DNA from: a virus
DNA: 39,319 bases
IMG/VR virus record: IMGVR_UViG_3300045965_000132
Span: 1 to 39,319 of that record
Reading direction: 5' to 3' (one strand)
Below, in pieces: positions 1 to 6,439 of the stretch; position 1 is the first letter of the stretch; each line of letters opens with the position of its first letter. The notes under the pieces were generated by a model. That model saw only the letters and a program-made list of their open reading frames with translations, was not told the DNA's origin and did no database searches. Both the position numbers and the translations under genes were made by a program.

Positions 1-127
1 GGGCCAGCTCGAGGCGCAGCTGCTCGTGCTTGGTTCGTACGGAGTTGAACGTCGGCCCCACCGGAGCCTTGACAGGGGCTGGCCCACCCCTACGCCTGGC
101 CCCGATCGAGGTGCCCTGCCGCTTCGC
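1..127. repeat. Left copy of 127-bp terminal overlap
   Basis: These bases are identical to 39193-39319. Together with a gene that reads through the join, this shows that the ends overlap and the molecule is circular, or circularised in the assembly, with a unit length of 39192 bp. A length of exactly 127 matches a commonly used maximum assembly k-mer, so it is probably an assembly overlap and not a biological terminal repeat. Confidence 0.95.
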
Positions 128-331
128 CCGGGACCCTCCGCCCCCCTTCTGCGGGTCGGTGTTGGCTGCCCATTCCCTATCCGCCTCCACCGGATCCAGC
201 AGACCCCCCTCGAGGACGGTGATCCGCCCGCCTTCAATCGCCCGAAGCACCGTCGCGCGAGACAGTCCCCGCGACCGGGCATAGGCGCTAGGAGTCACCA
301 GGTCTTCCGGCAGCATCGCCTCAACGGCCAC
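1..331 (-). CDS. Terminase small subunit, N-terminal part (continues at 39319)
   Basis: N-terminal half of a Nu1-like small terminase, the subunit that recognises the packaging site and recruits the large subunit. Joined across the circular closure, the gene is 582 bp and 193 residues. The start is GTG at 331, preceded by AGGA five bases upstream and by an in-frame TAG; ATG at 316 is an alternative. Residues 12-35 form a helix-turn-helix (SAYARSRGLSRATVLRAIEG), followed by a short wing and a Gly/Arg/Lys-rich linker. This agrees with the lambda Nu1 layout of an N-terminal winged HTH and a C-terminal helical assembly domain. The 160-bp gap upstream is the likely packaging site. Confidence 0.85.
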   Translation of the reverse strand, partial: MAVEAMLPEDLVTPSAYARSRGLSRATVLRAIEGGRITVLEGGLLDPVEADREWAANTDPQKGGGGSRAKRQGTSIGARRRGGPAPVKAPVGPTFNSVRTKHEQLRLELA

Positions 332-415
332 GATGTCCTATCCCCTTGCTATTACGCTAGTTGAAATGTGCCGCCGCCGGGACCCAAGTGACCCCCACCC
401 CTGTCAGGACCCGTA

Positions 416-484
416 AACCATTGCGATTCATGGGGTTGCGTCAGGCGCGCTCCACATTCATAACCCCTTGCACTGCAATGGGTT
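416..484. other. Two dyad elements in the gap before terminase; candidate cos/operator
   Basis: The gap 332-491 has no gene. It holds a near-perfect palindrome at 462-484 (arms AACCCCTTGCA and TGCAATGGGTT, one mismatch, one central base) and a weaker related one at 416-437, also bounded by AACC and GGTT. Their centres are about 46 bp apart. In lambda, cosN (a dyad nicked by terminase) and cosB (Nu1 sites) lie directly upstream of the Nu1 gene, which is the same position. A repressor operator, or a terminator for the gene ending at 492, are alternatives. No T-tract follows in the direction of transcription. Confidence 0.4.
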
Positions 485-491
485 TCGCGCT

Positions 492-1190
492 TTATCCATG
501 ACGAGCGAACGCCTCATTGATCCGTGCCTGGACGTTGCGAGCGAAGTTGGACTCGAGCACGCGCTCGGCGGTGCGGTAGAACTGGAGTGTCGGGGGGATG
601 CGCACGGTGGGCTTGAAGGCATAGAGCACGGTGGCGATACCGGTGCCCAGGCGCTGCAGGATGCCAACGTTGGGGATCTGGAACGTCCCCAGCAGGCCCT
701 TACGAACGATCGTCCCGGCCTTGGCGGGGCGCGCGTTCTTGCGCGGTCGGCCGCGGGTGGTGCGGCGCAGCTGTAGGCGCTGGATGAACAGCGAGTCGGG
801 CACCAGGGCGGCCTTGCCGGGGCGAGCGCCGCCGACTACGGGGACCGCTACCCCGCCGCCTTTGACGCCGCCCCGGATCCCACCGTGCTCGAACCGGGGC
901 AGGAGCAGCGGTGAGCCGCTGAGTTGGCGCCCGATGCCAACCCCAACTCGGGCCTCCCACTTACCCACTCCGGTGCTGGCGTTGAAGCTGGCCCCGAAGT
1001 ACTTGACCTGGCGCTCGAGGAACCCGGGTTTACGCACGGTGAATACACGCCGCACCTGCTGCTGCTCCGCCTGCTGCACCTGCTTGGCGGTGTCGTTGAT
1101 CGCATGCACGGTGGTGAACAGCATGCGCTTGTAGCCCTTGTCCAGGCGCAGCAGGACTTCGGTTGCGCGCGTGTCCACGGTGAAGATCAT
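492..1190 (-). CDS. gpZ-like tail completion / minor tail protein
   Basis: This 232-residue basic protein has features of the lambda gpZ family: an N-terminal helix with AINDTAKQVQQ, a middle segment rich in Gly, Arg and Val (residues about 75-130), and a basic PRKNARPAKAG motif. gpZ-type proteins sit at the tail end facing the head and make the tail competent for joining. ATG at 1190 is chosen because it overlaps the TGA of the upstream small gene (ATGA), the usual coupling here; GTG at 1202 is possible. Its position beside terminase, away from the other tail genes, is odd. The family assignment rests on pattern resemblance only. Confidence 0.5.
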   Translation of the reverse strand: MIFTVDTRATEVLLRLDKGYKRMLFTTVHAINDTAKQVQQAEQQQVRRVFTVRKPGFLERQVKYFGASFNASTGVGKWEARVGVGIGRQLSGSPLLLPRFEHGGIRGGVKGGGVAVPVVGGARPGKAALVPDSLFIQRLQLRRTTRGRPRKNARPAKAGTIVRKGLLGTFQIPNVGILQRLGTGIATVLYAFKPTVRIPPTLQFYRTAERVLESNFARNVQARINEAFARHG

Positions 1191-1312
1191 GGCCTGCCCC
1201 ACTGGGCGAAAATGTATCCAGCCACGAGGCCAACACCGAGAGCAGCGGCAACGAGCGCAGCGAGGATCACGTCCAGGTCGGGAGGCTGGGGTCGCGGCTT
1301 CACGGGGGCCAC
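1187..1312 (-). CDS. 41-residue single-pass membrane protein
   Basis: The frame opens at GTG 1312, directly after the TAG of the upstream regulator, and closes on a TGA that overlaps the ATG of the next gene. The product has a proline-rich start (PVKPRPQPPD) and then one hydrophobic helix of about 22 residues (residues 14-35) ending in Tyr-Ile-Phe-Ala-Gln-Trp. Precise stop-start coupling on both sides supports a real gene. The role is unknown: a small holin-like or superinfection-exclusion protein is conceivable, but nothing in the sequence decides this. Confidence 0.55.
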   Translation of the reverse strand: MAPVKPRPQPPDLDVILAALVAAALGVGLVAGYIFAQWGRP

Positions 1313-1567
1313 CTAGGCGACGCCAGCCCGCCCATTACCTTTGACCGCGGCACGCTGGGCGTAGATGTCTCCCAACGTGATCCAGCCCCCCGCCAGGGTG
1401 ACCATGCGGAGCGCCAGGGCTGGTCTCGGGACGCGGCTACCGGCAAGCCACTGATATACGGGCCACCTGGTGCTGAGGCCTAAGTTGTTGGCCAACCTCG
1501 CCGCACCGTAGCCGTGGACCCACGCCCCGAATGTGGTCTTGCGCCTTACTCGACTGCTTGGCGCCAT
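1313..1567 (-). CDS. Small HTH regulator (YdaS/Cro-like)
   Basis: This 84-residue basic protein has a helix-turn-helix across residues 12-45 (GAARLANNLGLSTRWPVYQW) followed by VPRPALALRMVTLAGG, a pattern typical of YdaS/Cro-type phage regulators. The ATG at 1567 is preceded by a G-rich Shine-Dalgarno region. The promoter at 1606-1634 lies about 35 bp upstream, and its -35 box is one arm of a symmetric site. This suggests that the protein represses its own transcription and that of the coupled genes down to terminase. It could be a Cro, a repressor or a late switch; no effector domain is present. Confidence 0.7.
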   Translation of the reverse strand: MAPSSRVRRKTTFGAWVHGYGAARLANNLGLSTRWPVYQWLAGSRVPRPALALRMVTLAGGWITLGDIYAQRAAVKGNGRAGVA

Positions 1568-1605
1568 CCGCCACCCCCCGCACGTGATTCCCCAAGACCA
1601 CGGCC

Positions 1606-1634
1606 ACGCTATTTGACTTGGGGTTACGAGTCAA
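1606..1634 (-). promoter_or_regulatory. Promoter overlapping a palindromic operator
   Basis: On the minus strand TTGACT (1634-1629) is separated by 17 bp from TAGCGT (1611-1606), a good sigma70-type arrangement. The -35 box is one arm of the inverted repeat TTGACT-N10-AGTCAA (1613-1634), so a bound dimer would block RNA polymerase. It faces the HTH gene that starts at 1567. The gap 1568-1646 holds nothing else. Confidence 0.65.
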
Positions 1635-1646
1635 GGTGCCAAGAAA

Positions 1647-1898
1647 CTAGACCCCCGTCGCCCAGGCGTCGGGGTCCACGCCCGCCTTGCCGGTGGCGAT
1701 GTCCCGGGCGATCCCGGCGAGCGTTGCCGGCCAGTGGGCTGGGTCCAGATCCGGGGCCGCGGCCCTCAACAGGCCCTCGACGGCCGCAATCCGATCTGCC
1801 CCCTCCGGATACTGCTTCGCCGCCTCCACGAGCGCTGCCGCCGCGTCCTCGTCCACCGCGCCCAACGCCTCGAGCAACCGTTGCAGGAAGTCCATCAT
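1647..1898 (-). CDS. Small acidic hypothetical protein
   Basis: This 83-residue product is Ala- and Asp-rich and probably all-helical, with two amphipathic stretches (DFLQRLLEALGAVDEDAAAA and the AAVEGLLRAA segment). ATG 1898 has AGGGGGG about five bases upstream; a second ATG follows immediately. It starts six bases after the stop of the holin/barrel gene and ends just before the operator at 1613-1634, so it is the last gene of the leftward late unit. I do not recognise the family. There is no membrane segment or known motif. Confidence 0.6.
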   Translation of the reverse strand: MMDFLQRLLEALGAVDEDAAAALVEAAKQYPEGADRIAAVEGLLRAAAPDLDPAHWPATLAGIARDIATGKAGVDPDAWATGV

Positions 1899-1904
1899 GC
1901 CCCC

Positions 1905-2783
1905 CTATGGCCAGAGCCGGCGGGCCAGGCCCACGCGGCCGAAGTCGATGTCCACCTTGCCGTCCACCTCGGCGAACCCGTGCGAGTACATGCCGTAGAG
2001 CGCCCAGGCGGGGGCGACCTTGCGCGAGACGACGAGGTGCGCCTCGTAGCCCCGCCAGTCGTGGACGCTGTCCTCCCCCAGCCACATGCCCCCGACTCCG
2101 ATGGCTACGGCATTGGGCGAGCTCGGGGCGCTGGGCCCCGGGTACACCTTCAGGTTCAGTGCCGCCCGAATGGCATTGCGGTGCCCATCGCTGTTGAGCG
2201 GGAATCCGTGATTGTAGAGCCCGTAAGCGGACAGCCGCTGGTGCAGGCTGTAGGTCACTGCCCCACCCAGGTCCACACCACGCCAGTTGGGCGTCTCGGT
2301 GCCGACGTCCGAGAAGATCATGCCCCCGGCCTGCACGGTCGCCTGCACACGCTTGCCAACCGCGAGTATCGGCACGCCGTCTTGCGCCGAGGCCACTCCC
2401 GCCCCCAGCGCCAACAGTGCGACGACCAGCACCACGAGCAGCGCCGGCCTCGGTGCCGCCGTCGTGGTCGGATTGGCCGGGAACACCGGCGAGGTGCTGC
2501 GCGCCACCGGTTCCACCACCAGCATGTACGTCACCTGCACCCACGCGAAGGCGATGGCCGCCTGGCCGGCGATCACCAGCGGTGGCAGCTGTGCCTCGAC
2601 CCCGCCCCACACGGCGAGACCGACGCCCAGGACCGCGGTCAGCACGGCAGTCACCACCAGCGTCTGGCGACCGGCGATGCGCGCGAGCAGCGGCTTGACC
2701 CACTGCATCACCATCGGCAGCAGGGTCAGCTTGGCCGCCACTAGCGGCTGAAACAGCACGTAGAACGGCGATTGCGGATCCAT
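1905..2783 (-). CDS. Holin-like membrane domain fused to signal peptide and beta-barrel domain
   Basis: ATG 2783 has a strong Shine-Dalgarno (AAGGGGGG), giving 292 residues. Residues 12-90 contain three hydrophobic segments (about 12-32, 41-62, 68-90), a holin-like topology. A Pro/Thr linker (91-113) leads to a second hydrophobic stretch at 114-133 ending in Ala-Ser-Ala/Gln, which reads like a signal peptide with cleavage site. The rest (134-292) has alternating polar/aromatic strands (YGLYNHGF, GVGGMW, YGMYSHGF) and resembles a small outer-membrane beta-barrel. Two GTG codons at residues 117-118 could start a separate secreted product. It lies in the lysis region after the M15 peptidase. The function is inferred. 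Confidence 0.7.
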   Translation of the reverse strand: MDPQSPFYVLFQPLVAAKLTLLPMVMQWVKPLLARIAGRQTLVVTAVLTAVLGVGLAVWGGVEAQLPPLVIAGQAAIAFAWVQVTYMLVVEPVARSTSPVFPANPTTTAAPRPALLVVLVVALLALGAGVASAQDGVPILAVGKRVQATVQAGGMIFSDVGTETPNWRGVDLGGAVTYSLHQRLSAYGLYNHGFPLNSDGHRNAIRAALNLKVYPGPSAPSSPNAVAIGVGGMWLGEDSVHDWRGYEAHLVVSRKVAPAWALYGMYSHGFAEVDGKVDIDFGRVGLARRLWP

Positions 2784-2869
2784 TGTGCACCCCCCTTGTC
2801 TAAGCCGCGTGTTCCCCTTTCGGCGGATGCGCGGTCCCCGCCTACCAGCCAACTGCCCCCAGCGAGCTG

Positions 2870-2926
2870 CTAACGGTGAGCCCATGCCGCGACCACCATC
2901 AGCACCACCGTGAGTAGCGCCACCAC
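2870..2926 (-). CDS. Possible 18-residue membrane peptide
   Basis: Between the coiled-coil gene ending at 2938 and the barrel gene starting at 2783 lies a 154-bp gap. It contains a tiny frame, GTG 2926 to TAG 2870, encoding a single hydrophobic stretch (VALLTVVLMVVAAWAHR). It could be translated by reinitiation after the upstream TAG. The length is marginal and the Shine-Dalgarno is weak (GGGGTGTC), so it may be chance. It is worth noting only because small membrane peptides are common in lysis cassettes. Confidence 0.2.
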   Translation of the reverse strand: MVALLTVVLMVVAAWAHR

Positions 2927-2937
2927 GACACCCCAAT

Positions 2938-3165
2938 CTACCTGCCGTCGTCCTCCTCGTAGTCTTGTTCGCCGCTCCCGTGAATCGAGCGCAACTGGCG
3001 GATCTGCTCCCGCACCTGAGCCCGCCATTCGCGGAACGAATCGATCTGCACGCGCTGCGCTGCGCTTTCGCGCTCGAGCACTCCGACCTTCCACCAAGTG
3101 ATCACCGCGTGGGCGGCGATCCCGCCCAGGGGTATCCACAGCCTTGGATCGTCTAGCCACGACAC
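2938..3165 (-). CDS. Small membrane protein with N-terminal TM and coiled coil
   Basis: This 75-residue protein starts at GTG 3165 (GGAAAGG upstream). Residues 8-27 form a hydrophobic segment (LWIPLGGIAAHAVITWW), followed by a charged helix with heptad character (ERESAAQRVQIDSFREWRAQ), and it ends in a run of acidic residues. The topology resembles phage lysis accessory proteins such as inner-membrane spanins or XhlA-like proteins, and it directly follows the endolysin gene. No partner lipoprotein was seen, so a spanin assignment stays tentative. Confidence 0.65.
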   Translation of the reverse strand: MSWLDDPRLWIPLGGIAAHAVITWWKVGVLERESAAQRVQIDSFREWRAQVREQIRQLRSIHGSGEQDYEEDDGR

Positions 3166-3189
3166 GCTGGCCCTTTCCGTGGGGAGGTA

Positions 3190-3621
3190 TCAGGCGAAGC
3201 GTGGGCCGACGCTCGCCCGCATCGCAGCGAGGGTCTGCCCGCCATGGTGCTCGAAGTGCGGCCGATCGGGACGCTTCCACCTGCCACCCCACTCGAGGCC
3301 CAAGGATTCGCCCAGGTCCCCGATCCGGTTCCAGATTGAGTCGTCGTCGCGCGGGCCCGGCGTCCCCAGGTCGTAAGGGGTCCGGTCCTTCTCGGCGACA
3401 TCGAAGGCACGCCCAAAGTTGTGCCAGGAGTACCCGGGCGGTGCGTTGGTGACCGCCGGTCCAGGAGCAGTCCTGCCTCTGGCATACAACTGCGCCTGTT
3501 CCTCCCAAGTCCGTCGGGTGTGCGTCACCATCAAGTTGATGCCCTCGCGGGCGCATGCTGCCAGGAGTTGAACGCACAGCTCCCTCACATCCGGCTCTAG
3601 GTCATCAAGATTGCGGCTCAT
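3190..3621 (-). CDS. Endolysin: M15 family L-Ala-D-Glu/D-Ala-D-Ala-type peptidase
   Basis: This 143-residue single-domain protein carries the zinc-peptidase signature SWHNFGRAFD (His67 and Asp74 as ligands, SxHxxGxAxD) and PHFEH (His122 as third ligand), preceded by GLEWGG around Glu110. M15 enzymes of this size from phages cleave cross-linking peptides of peptidoglycan at the end of infection. There is no signal peptide, so release probably needs a holin, for which the membrane proteins downstream are candidates. ATG 3621 overlaps the TGA of the preceding gene (ATGA). Family assignment is firm; the exact bond cut is not visible. Confidence 0.93.
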   Translation of the reverse strand: MSRNLDDLEPDVRELCVQLLAACAREGINLMVTHTRRTWEEQAQLYARGRTAPGPAVTNAPPGYSWHNFGRAFDVAEKDRTPYDLGTPGPRDDDSIWNRIGDLGESLGLEWGGRWKRPDRPHFEHHGGQTLAAMRASVGPRFA

Positions 3622-4283
3622 GGCTGATGGCCCCTGCCGGTCATCAGTAGTCCCCTCCCATAGGCGTGTGCGTCGTCCAGGATCTCGCGCGTGTACTCGC
3701 CAAGGCGGTCCGGCACCACCTCGACCGGCGGCTCGGGCGGGATGGCCTCCGGCACCCATATCTCCAGTCGGTAATCCACCGCCCACGCTTCGACGGAGGA
3801 GTCGAACTGGGACGGCGGAATCAGGAACGCCACCAACCACCAGCCCCAGCGCTGCCCGTTCACCTTGGCCGCCGTCCACGGCAGGCCGTCCGCCGGGTCG
3901 GTGGCGAAGTCCTGCGTGTCGCTGGTCGGCGTCACCGAGAGGGCCGACCCCGCCCCACGCTTCGCCCCGGCGATGCTGGGCTGATAGAACACCGTGGCCG
4001 TCACCGTCGGGGCCAGGTTGTCCACCCGCTTGCCGCGTGTCACCACCCGCACGAAACTGTAGGGCTCGCTCGCCGTGGCGGTGTCCAGCACCCAGTCCTC
4101 GCGGTACTCGCCGCTCGCTGGGCCACCCTGGTCGAGACACACGATGCGGCTCCCCGTCCCGTCGCTTCCGTCCTGCATCTCGGGCGCGGTGGCCGGGAAC
4201 ACCGTCACCTCGGGGACGTTGACCACGGTGTGCGAGCCGCGGTCGCTCGCCACGCGCAGGGTCTGCGCCAGCACGTCAGCCAC
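3618..4283 (-). CDS. Hypothetical virion-associated protein
   Basis: This 221-residue protein starts at ATG 4283, overlapping the end of the repeat protein gene. The body (residues 20-190) alternates beta-type segments with conserved-looking aromatic patches (RWGWWLVAFLIPP and DYRLEIWVPEA), followed by a helical, charged tail (GEYTREILDDAHAYGRG). It is the last gene of the tail/receptor block before the endolysin and is coupled to both neighbours. That suggests a tail-tip or fibre-associated protein. I do not recognise the family, and there is no signal or membrane segment. Confidence 0.6.
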   Translation of the reverse strand: MADVLAQTLRVASDRGSHTVVNVPEVTVFPATAPEMQDGSDGTGSRIVCLDQGGPASGEYREDWVLDTATASEPYSFVRVVTRGKRVDNLAPTVTATVFYQPSIAGAKRGAGSALSVTPTSDTQDFATDPADGLPWTAAKVNGQRWGWWLVAFLIPPSQFDSSVEAWAVDYRLEIWVPEAIPPEPPVEVVPDRLGEYTREILDDAHAYGRGLLMTGRGHQP

Positions 4284-5604
4284 GGCGCACCACCCAATCC
4301 CGGTGTACCGCCGTAATCGTCTCCCAGGTGTAGGGCCCCAGGATCCGCTTGACCACCGGCGGGGCGGCGGTCGTGGTGTAGCTCAGCGACGCCACACAGG
4401 TGGCAGTTGCCCCCAGGGCCACCGGATAGAGCCGTGCCGCCACCAGCGACGCCACGCCCACCGCGGTCGCCGTCATAGACCGGGCGAGGCTGGCCGCCCT
4501 TGCCAGTGTCGGCACGGTCGCCGCCGCCACCTCGAGCACCCGCCCCAGCGTCAATGCCCGTACCAGGCTCCCCACCCCCACCATCGTGGCGTTGAGCGCC
4601 TGGGGGAACGTGCTGCCCCCGCCCGCAATCTTGTCGGCAGTGAGGCTCGCCACGCTGACCGCGGTCGCCGCGAGGGTCCGGGCGTAGCTCGCCACCCGGC
4701 CCAGCGTCCCCACGCCCAGCGCGGTCGCGGCGAGGGTGCGCGCGTAGGTGGCGAGCTTGGCCAACGTGGCCACAGAGACGGCGCTCGAGCTGAGCGCGCG
4801 GGCGAACACCAGCCCCCGCGCCATGGTGGCGACCGAGACCGCGCTGGCCGACAGCGCACGAGCATAGAGCCGCGCCGCCACCAGGGTCGCCACCCCCACC
4901 GCCGTGGCGGAGAGCGTGCGGAAGAATGAGGCAAGGAACGCCAGCGTGGCAGTGCTGCCGGCGGTGGCCGGCACCGACTGGGGGATGAGCGCGGTGAAGT
5001 CGGTCGATGTGACCAGCGACGCCGTGCTACCGACCCGGTGCAGGATGTTATTGGCCACCATGGAGCCGGCGGTGGTAATGCCCCAGCCGATCTGGACGAA
5101 CAGATACTCATTGGTGACGCTGAACGACGAGATGGAGGTGCCGTTGTGCACCGAGGTGGTCTGGGAGCCGGGGCTGCCAATCGTCCCGCCCACCAGCACG
5201 CCGCTGGTGATCTCTGTGGCGCTCGATCCATCGGCATTGGCGCTGCGAAATAGCCGGAACCGCCCCTGGCCACGCTGCGCGGTGCCGCTGGTCGCGATCA
5301 CCGCCATCTGGAACGTCCAGTTGCCGGTGGCGAACGTGCCGCTATAGGGGTTGGTGGTGCGCCAGCAATCTCCGGCGTTGCTGGTCGTGACAATCGATCC
5401 GTCGGGCTGCGCGGTGCCGCTGAATGTACCGGTGCCCTGGTTGGAACCTGCGTCAGCCGATGAGAAGTTGCCGGAGGCAACCGTGCCGACCGTCCAGCCA
5501 TAGGCCGGGCTCGAGGTGGCATCGCTTCCGGGGGATGTCTCGGACATCTCCTGGTGCGTGCTGCCGACAATCGTATTGGTGACGTACCAGGTTTTAGCTG
5601 CCAC
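4276..5604 (-). CDS. Tail-associated protein with ~10 tandem 20-residue repeats
   Basis: 442 residues. Residues 1-205 look like a beta-rich head with Ser/Thr/Gly-rich strands, similar in flavour to receptor-side virion proteins. Residues about 210-410 are a run of 20-residue repeats with consensus [TA]L-x-A-[ST]-A-V-x-V-A-[TS]-L followed by a variable basic/aromatic half ending Tyr-Ala-Arg. The last 30 residues (ILGPYTWETITAVHRDWVVR) form a separate end domain. GTG 5604 directly follows the TAG of the upstream gene. Position among tailspike and fibre genes suggests an extended fibre or adhesin. A function beyond this is not visible. Confidence 0.75.
   Translation of the reverse strand: MAAKTWYVTNTIVGSTHQEMSETSPGSDATSSPAYGWTVGTVASGNFSSADAGSNQGTGTFSGTAQPDGSIVTTSNAGDCWRTTNPYSGTFATGNWTFQMAVIATSGTAQRGQGRFRLFRSANADGSSATEITSGVLVGGTIGSPGSQTTSVHNGTSISSFSVTNEYLFVQIGWGITTAGSMVANNILHRVGSTASLVTSTDFTALIPQSVPATAGSTATLAFLASFFRTLSATAVGVATLVAARLYARALSASAVSVATMARGLVFARALSSSAVSVATLAKLATYARTLAATALGVGTLGRVASYARTLAATAVSVASLTADKIAGGGSTFPQALNATMVGVGSLVRALTLGRVLEVAAATVPTLARAASLARSMTATAVGVASLVAARLYPVALGATATCVASLSYTTTAAPPVVKRILGPYTWETITAVHRDWVVRRG
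4375..4977 (-). repeat. 60-bp-period coding repeats (about ten units)
   Basis: These encode the 20-residue repeats of the gene at 4276-5604. The unit length is constant at 60 bp except for one insertion of about six residues (KIAGGGSTFP) after the sixth unit. Units differ by many substitutions, so the expansion is old and under protein-level selection, in contrast to the near-identical 27-bp array at 32916-33390. Confidence 0.8.
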
Positions 5605-5880
5605 CTAGTCGGCCTCCATGCGTTTGCGCACTCGCTCGAGGTTGGCGTGACTGGTCCAGCGCCCGAACTTGACCACGCCCAGCTTGCGCAGCAGCGGCCC
5701 CAGATCGTCGGTGTAGCCGAGGCCGCCGTCGTTCAGGTAGTAGTCATGCCCGCTGTAGACGCGTTTCTGGTCCCCTTCCCACTCGACCGCGAACAGCACG
5801 CCGTCGGCCGGAGCTTGGGTCCAGGGGCCGTCCTCGTCCGAGAACGTGCTGCCGTCGTCGTAGTAGAGGCACCAGACCAT
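5605..5880 (-). CDS. Small acidic hypothetical protein
   Basis: A 91-residue protein rich in Asp, Tyr and Trp, with YYDDGSTFSDEDGPW at the start, an EWEGDQKRVYSGHDYY strand pattern in the middle and a basic C-terminal helix (LERVRKRMEAD). Small proteins opening with a similar acidic-aromatic beta pattern occur among phage tail genes, but I cannot assign a family. It starts at ATG 5880, four bases after the stop of the preceding gene, and its TAG abuts the GTG of the repeat protein. It is therefore part of the receptor-module operon. Confidence 0.65.
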   Translation of the reverse strand: MVWCLYYDDGSTFSDEDGPWTQAPADGVLFAVEWEGDQKRVYSGHDYYLNDGGLGYTDDLGPLLRKLGVVKFGRWTSHANLERVRKRMEAD

Positions 5881-5884
5881 CGGT

Positions 5885-6265
5885 CTAGGTGATTTCCAGG
5901 TCGATGGTGAACTCGATCTTGTCGCCGTTCACCAGCGCCACACCGGTGAAGTCGCCCTTGACGATCAGCGGCGTGCCGCCGCTCGGTGGACTGCCACTGC
6001 CCGCGCCGTCGAATACTCCGGCGTTGGTGATGGTCTTGGTGCCGTTGGCCGTGATCTGAGCCACCCAGCGGATCTTATCCGCGGTCGGTTGGGTGCGGGT
6101 CGCCGACACTCGTGCCTCGGTGGCCGGGGTGAACAGGTCGGTGTCGCCCTTGGCCGCCGTCCCCGCCCCGGTGCCCCAGCCGATGTGATCGGCGTTGATG
6201 GTCACCGCCCCGTCCAGGGCGTCGACGATATATTCCTCACCCACCGACGTCAGGACCGTTGCCAT
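5885..6265 (-). CDS. Tail fibre/receptor-module beta protein
   Basis: This 126-residue protein starts at ATG 6265 behind a perfect GGGAGG, in preference to longer in-frame extensions. It has EEYIVDALDG near the start, GWGTGAG at about residue 30, then a run of alternating beta strands (WVAQITANGTKTITNAGVFD, IEFTIDLEIT). This pattern, with a G-x-G-T-G turn and a final FTIDLEI strand, recurs in small phage tail-fibre-associated proteins. It lies between the tailspike and the repeat-bearing fibre protein. Exact role unknown; most likely an adaptor or minor fibre component. Confidence 0.65.
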   Translation of the reverse strand: MATVLTSVGEEYIVDALDGAVTINADHIGWGTGAGTAAKGDTDLFTPATEARVSATRTQPTADKIRWVAQITANGTKTITNAGVFDGAGSGSPPSGGTPLIVKGDFTGVALVNGDKIEFTIDLEIT

Positions 6266-6266
6266 G

Positions 6267-6428
6267 TCATCCTCCCTTGCGATTGAGCCCCACGAGGCGA
6301 GCGGCGAGCCGCTTGAGCCGCTGCCACCAAGTGCCGCCTGCCAGCACGCCCAGATCCTCGACCTTGCCACTCGCCCGGATCACCCGGGCGCGGATCGTGG
6401 TCTTGCCCCTAGCCTTACTCAGTGCCAT
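6267..6428 (-). CDS. 53-residue basic protein
   Basis: Short gene with a strong Shine-Dalgarno (GGGAGGGCGGC before ATG 6428), whose TGA lies just before the next start so that both share the AGGGAGGA region. The product is strongly basic (LSKARGKTTIRARVIRASGK, then TWWQRLKRLAARLVG), with a beta-like first half and an amphipathic second half. It lies between tailspike and fibre genes with only short gaps. It could be a chaperone or small structural protein. No family recognised. Confidence 0.65.
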   Translation of the reverse strand: MALSKARGKTTIRARVIRASGKVEDLGVLAGGTWWQRLKRLAARLVGLNRKGG

Positions 6429-6439
6429 GCCGCCCTCCC

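Noticed and set aside
1-127. Biological direct terminal repeat
   Set aside because: Length equals a standard assembly k-mer, and it lies in the middle of a coding gene. An assembly overlap of a circular contig is simpler.
2870-3577. 235-codon minus-strand frame across the endolysin
   Set aside because: It overlaps the M15 peptidase and coiled-coil genes in another frame and is Arg/Pro/Gly-rich. Only its last ~18 codons might be a separate tiny peptide.
3190-4140. 316-codon version of the endolysin
   Set aside because: The added N-terminus is a shadow of the upstream gene. ATG 3621 with ATGA coupling gives the usual size for phage M15 peptidases.
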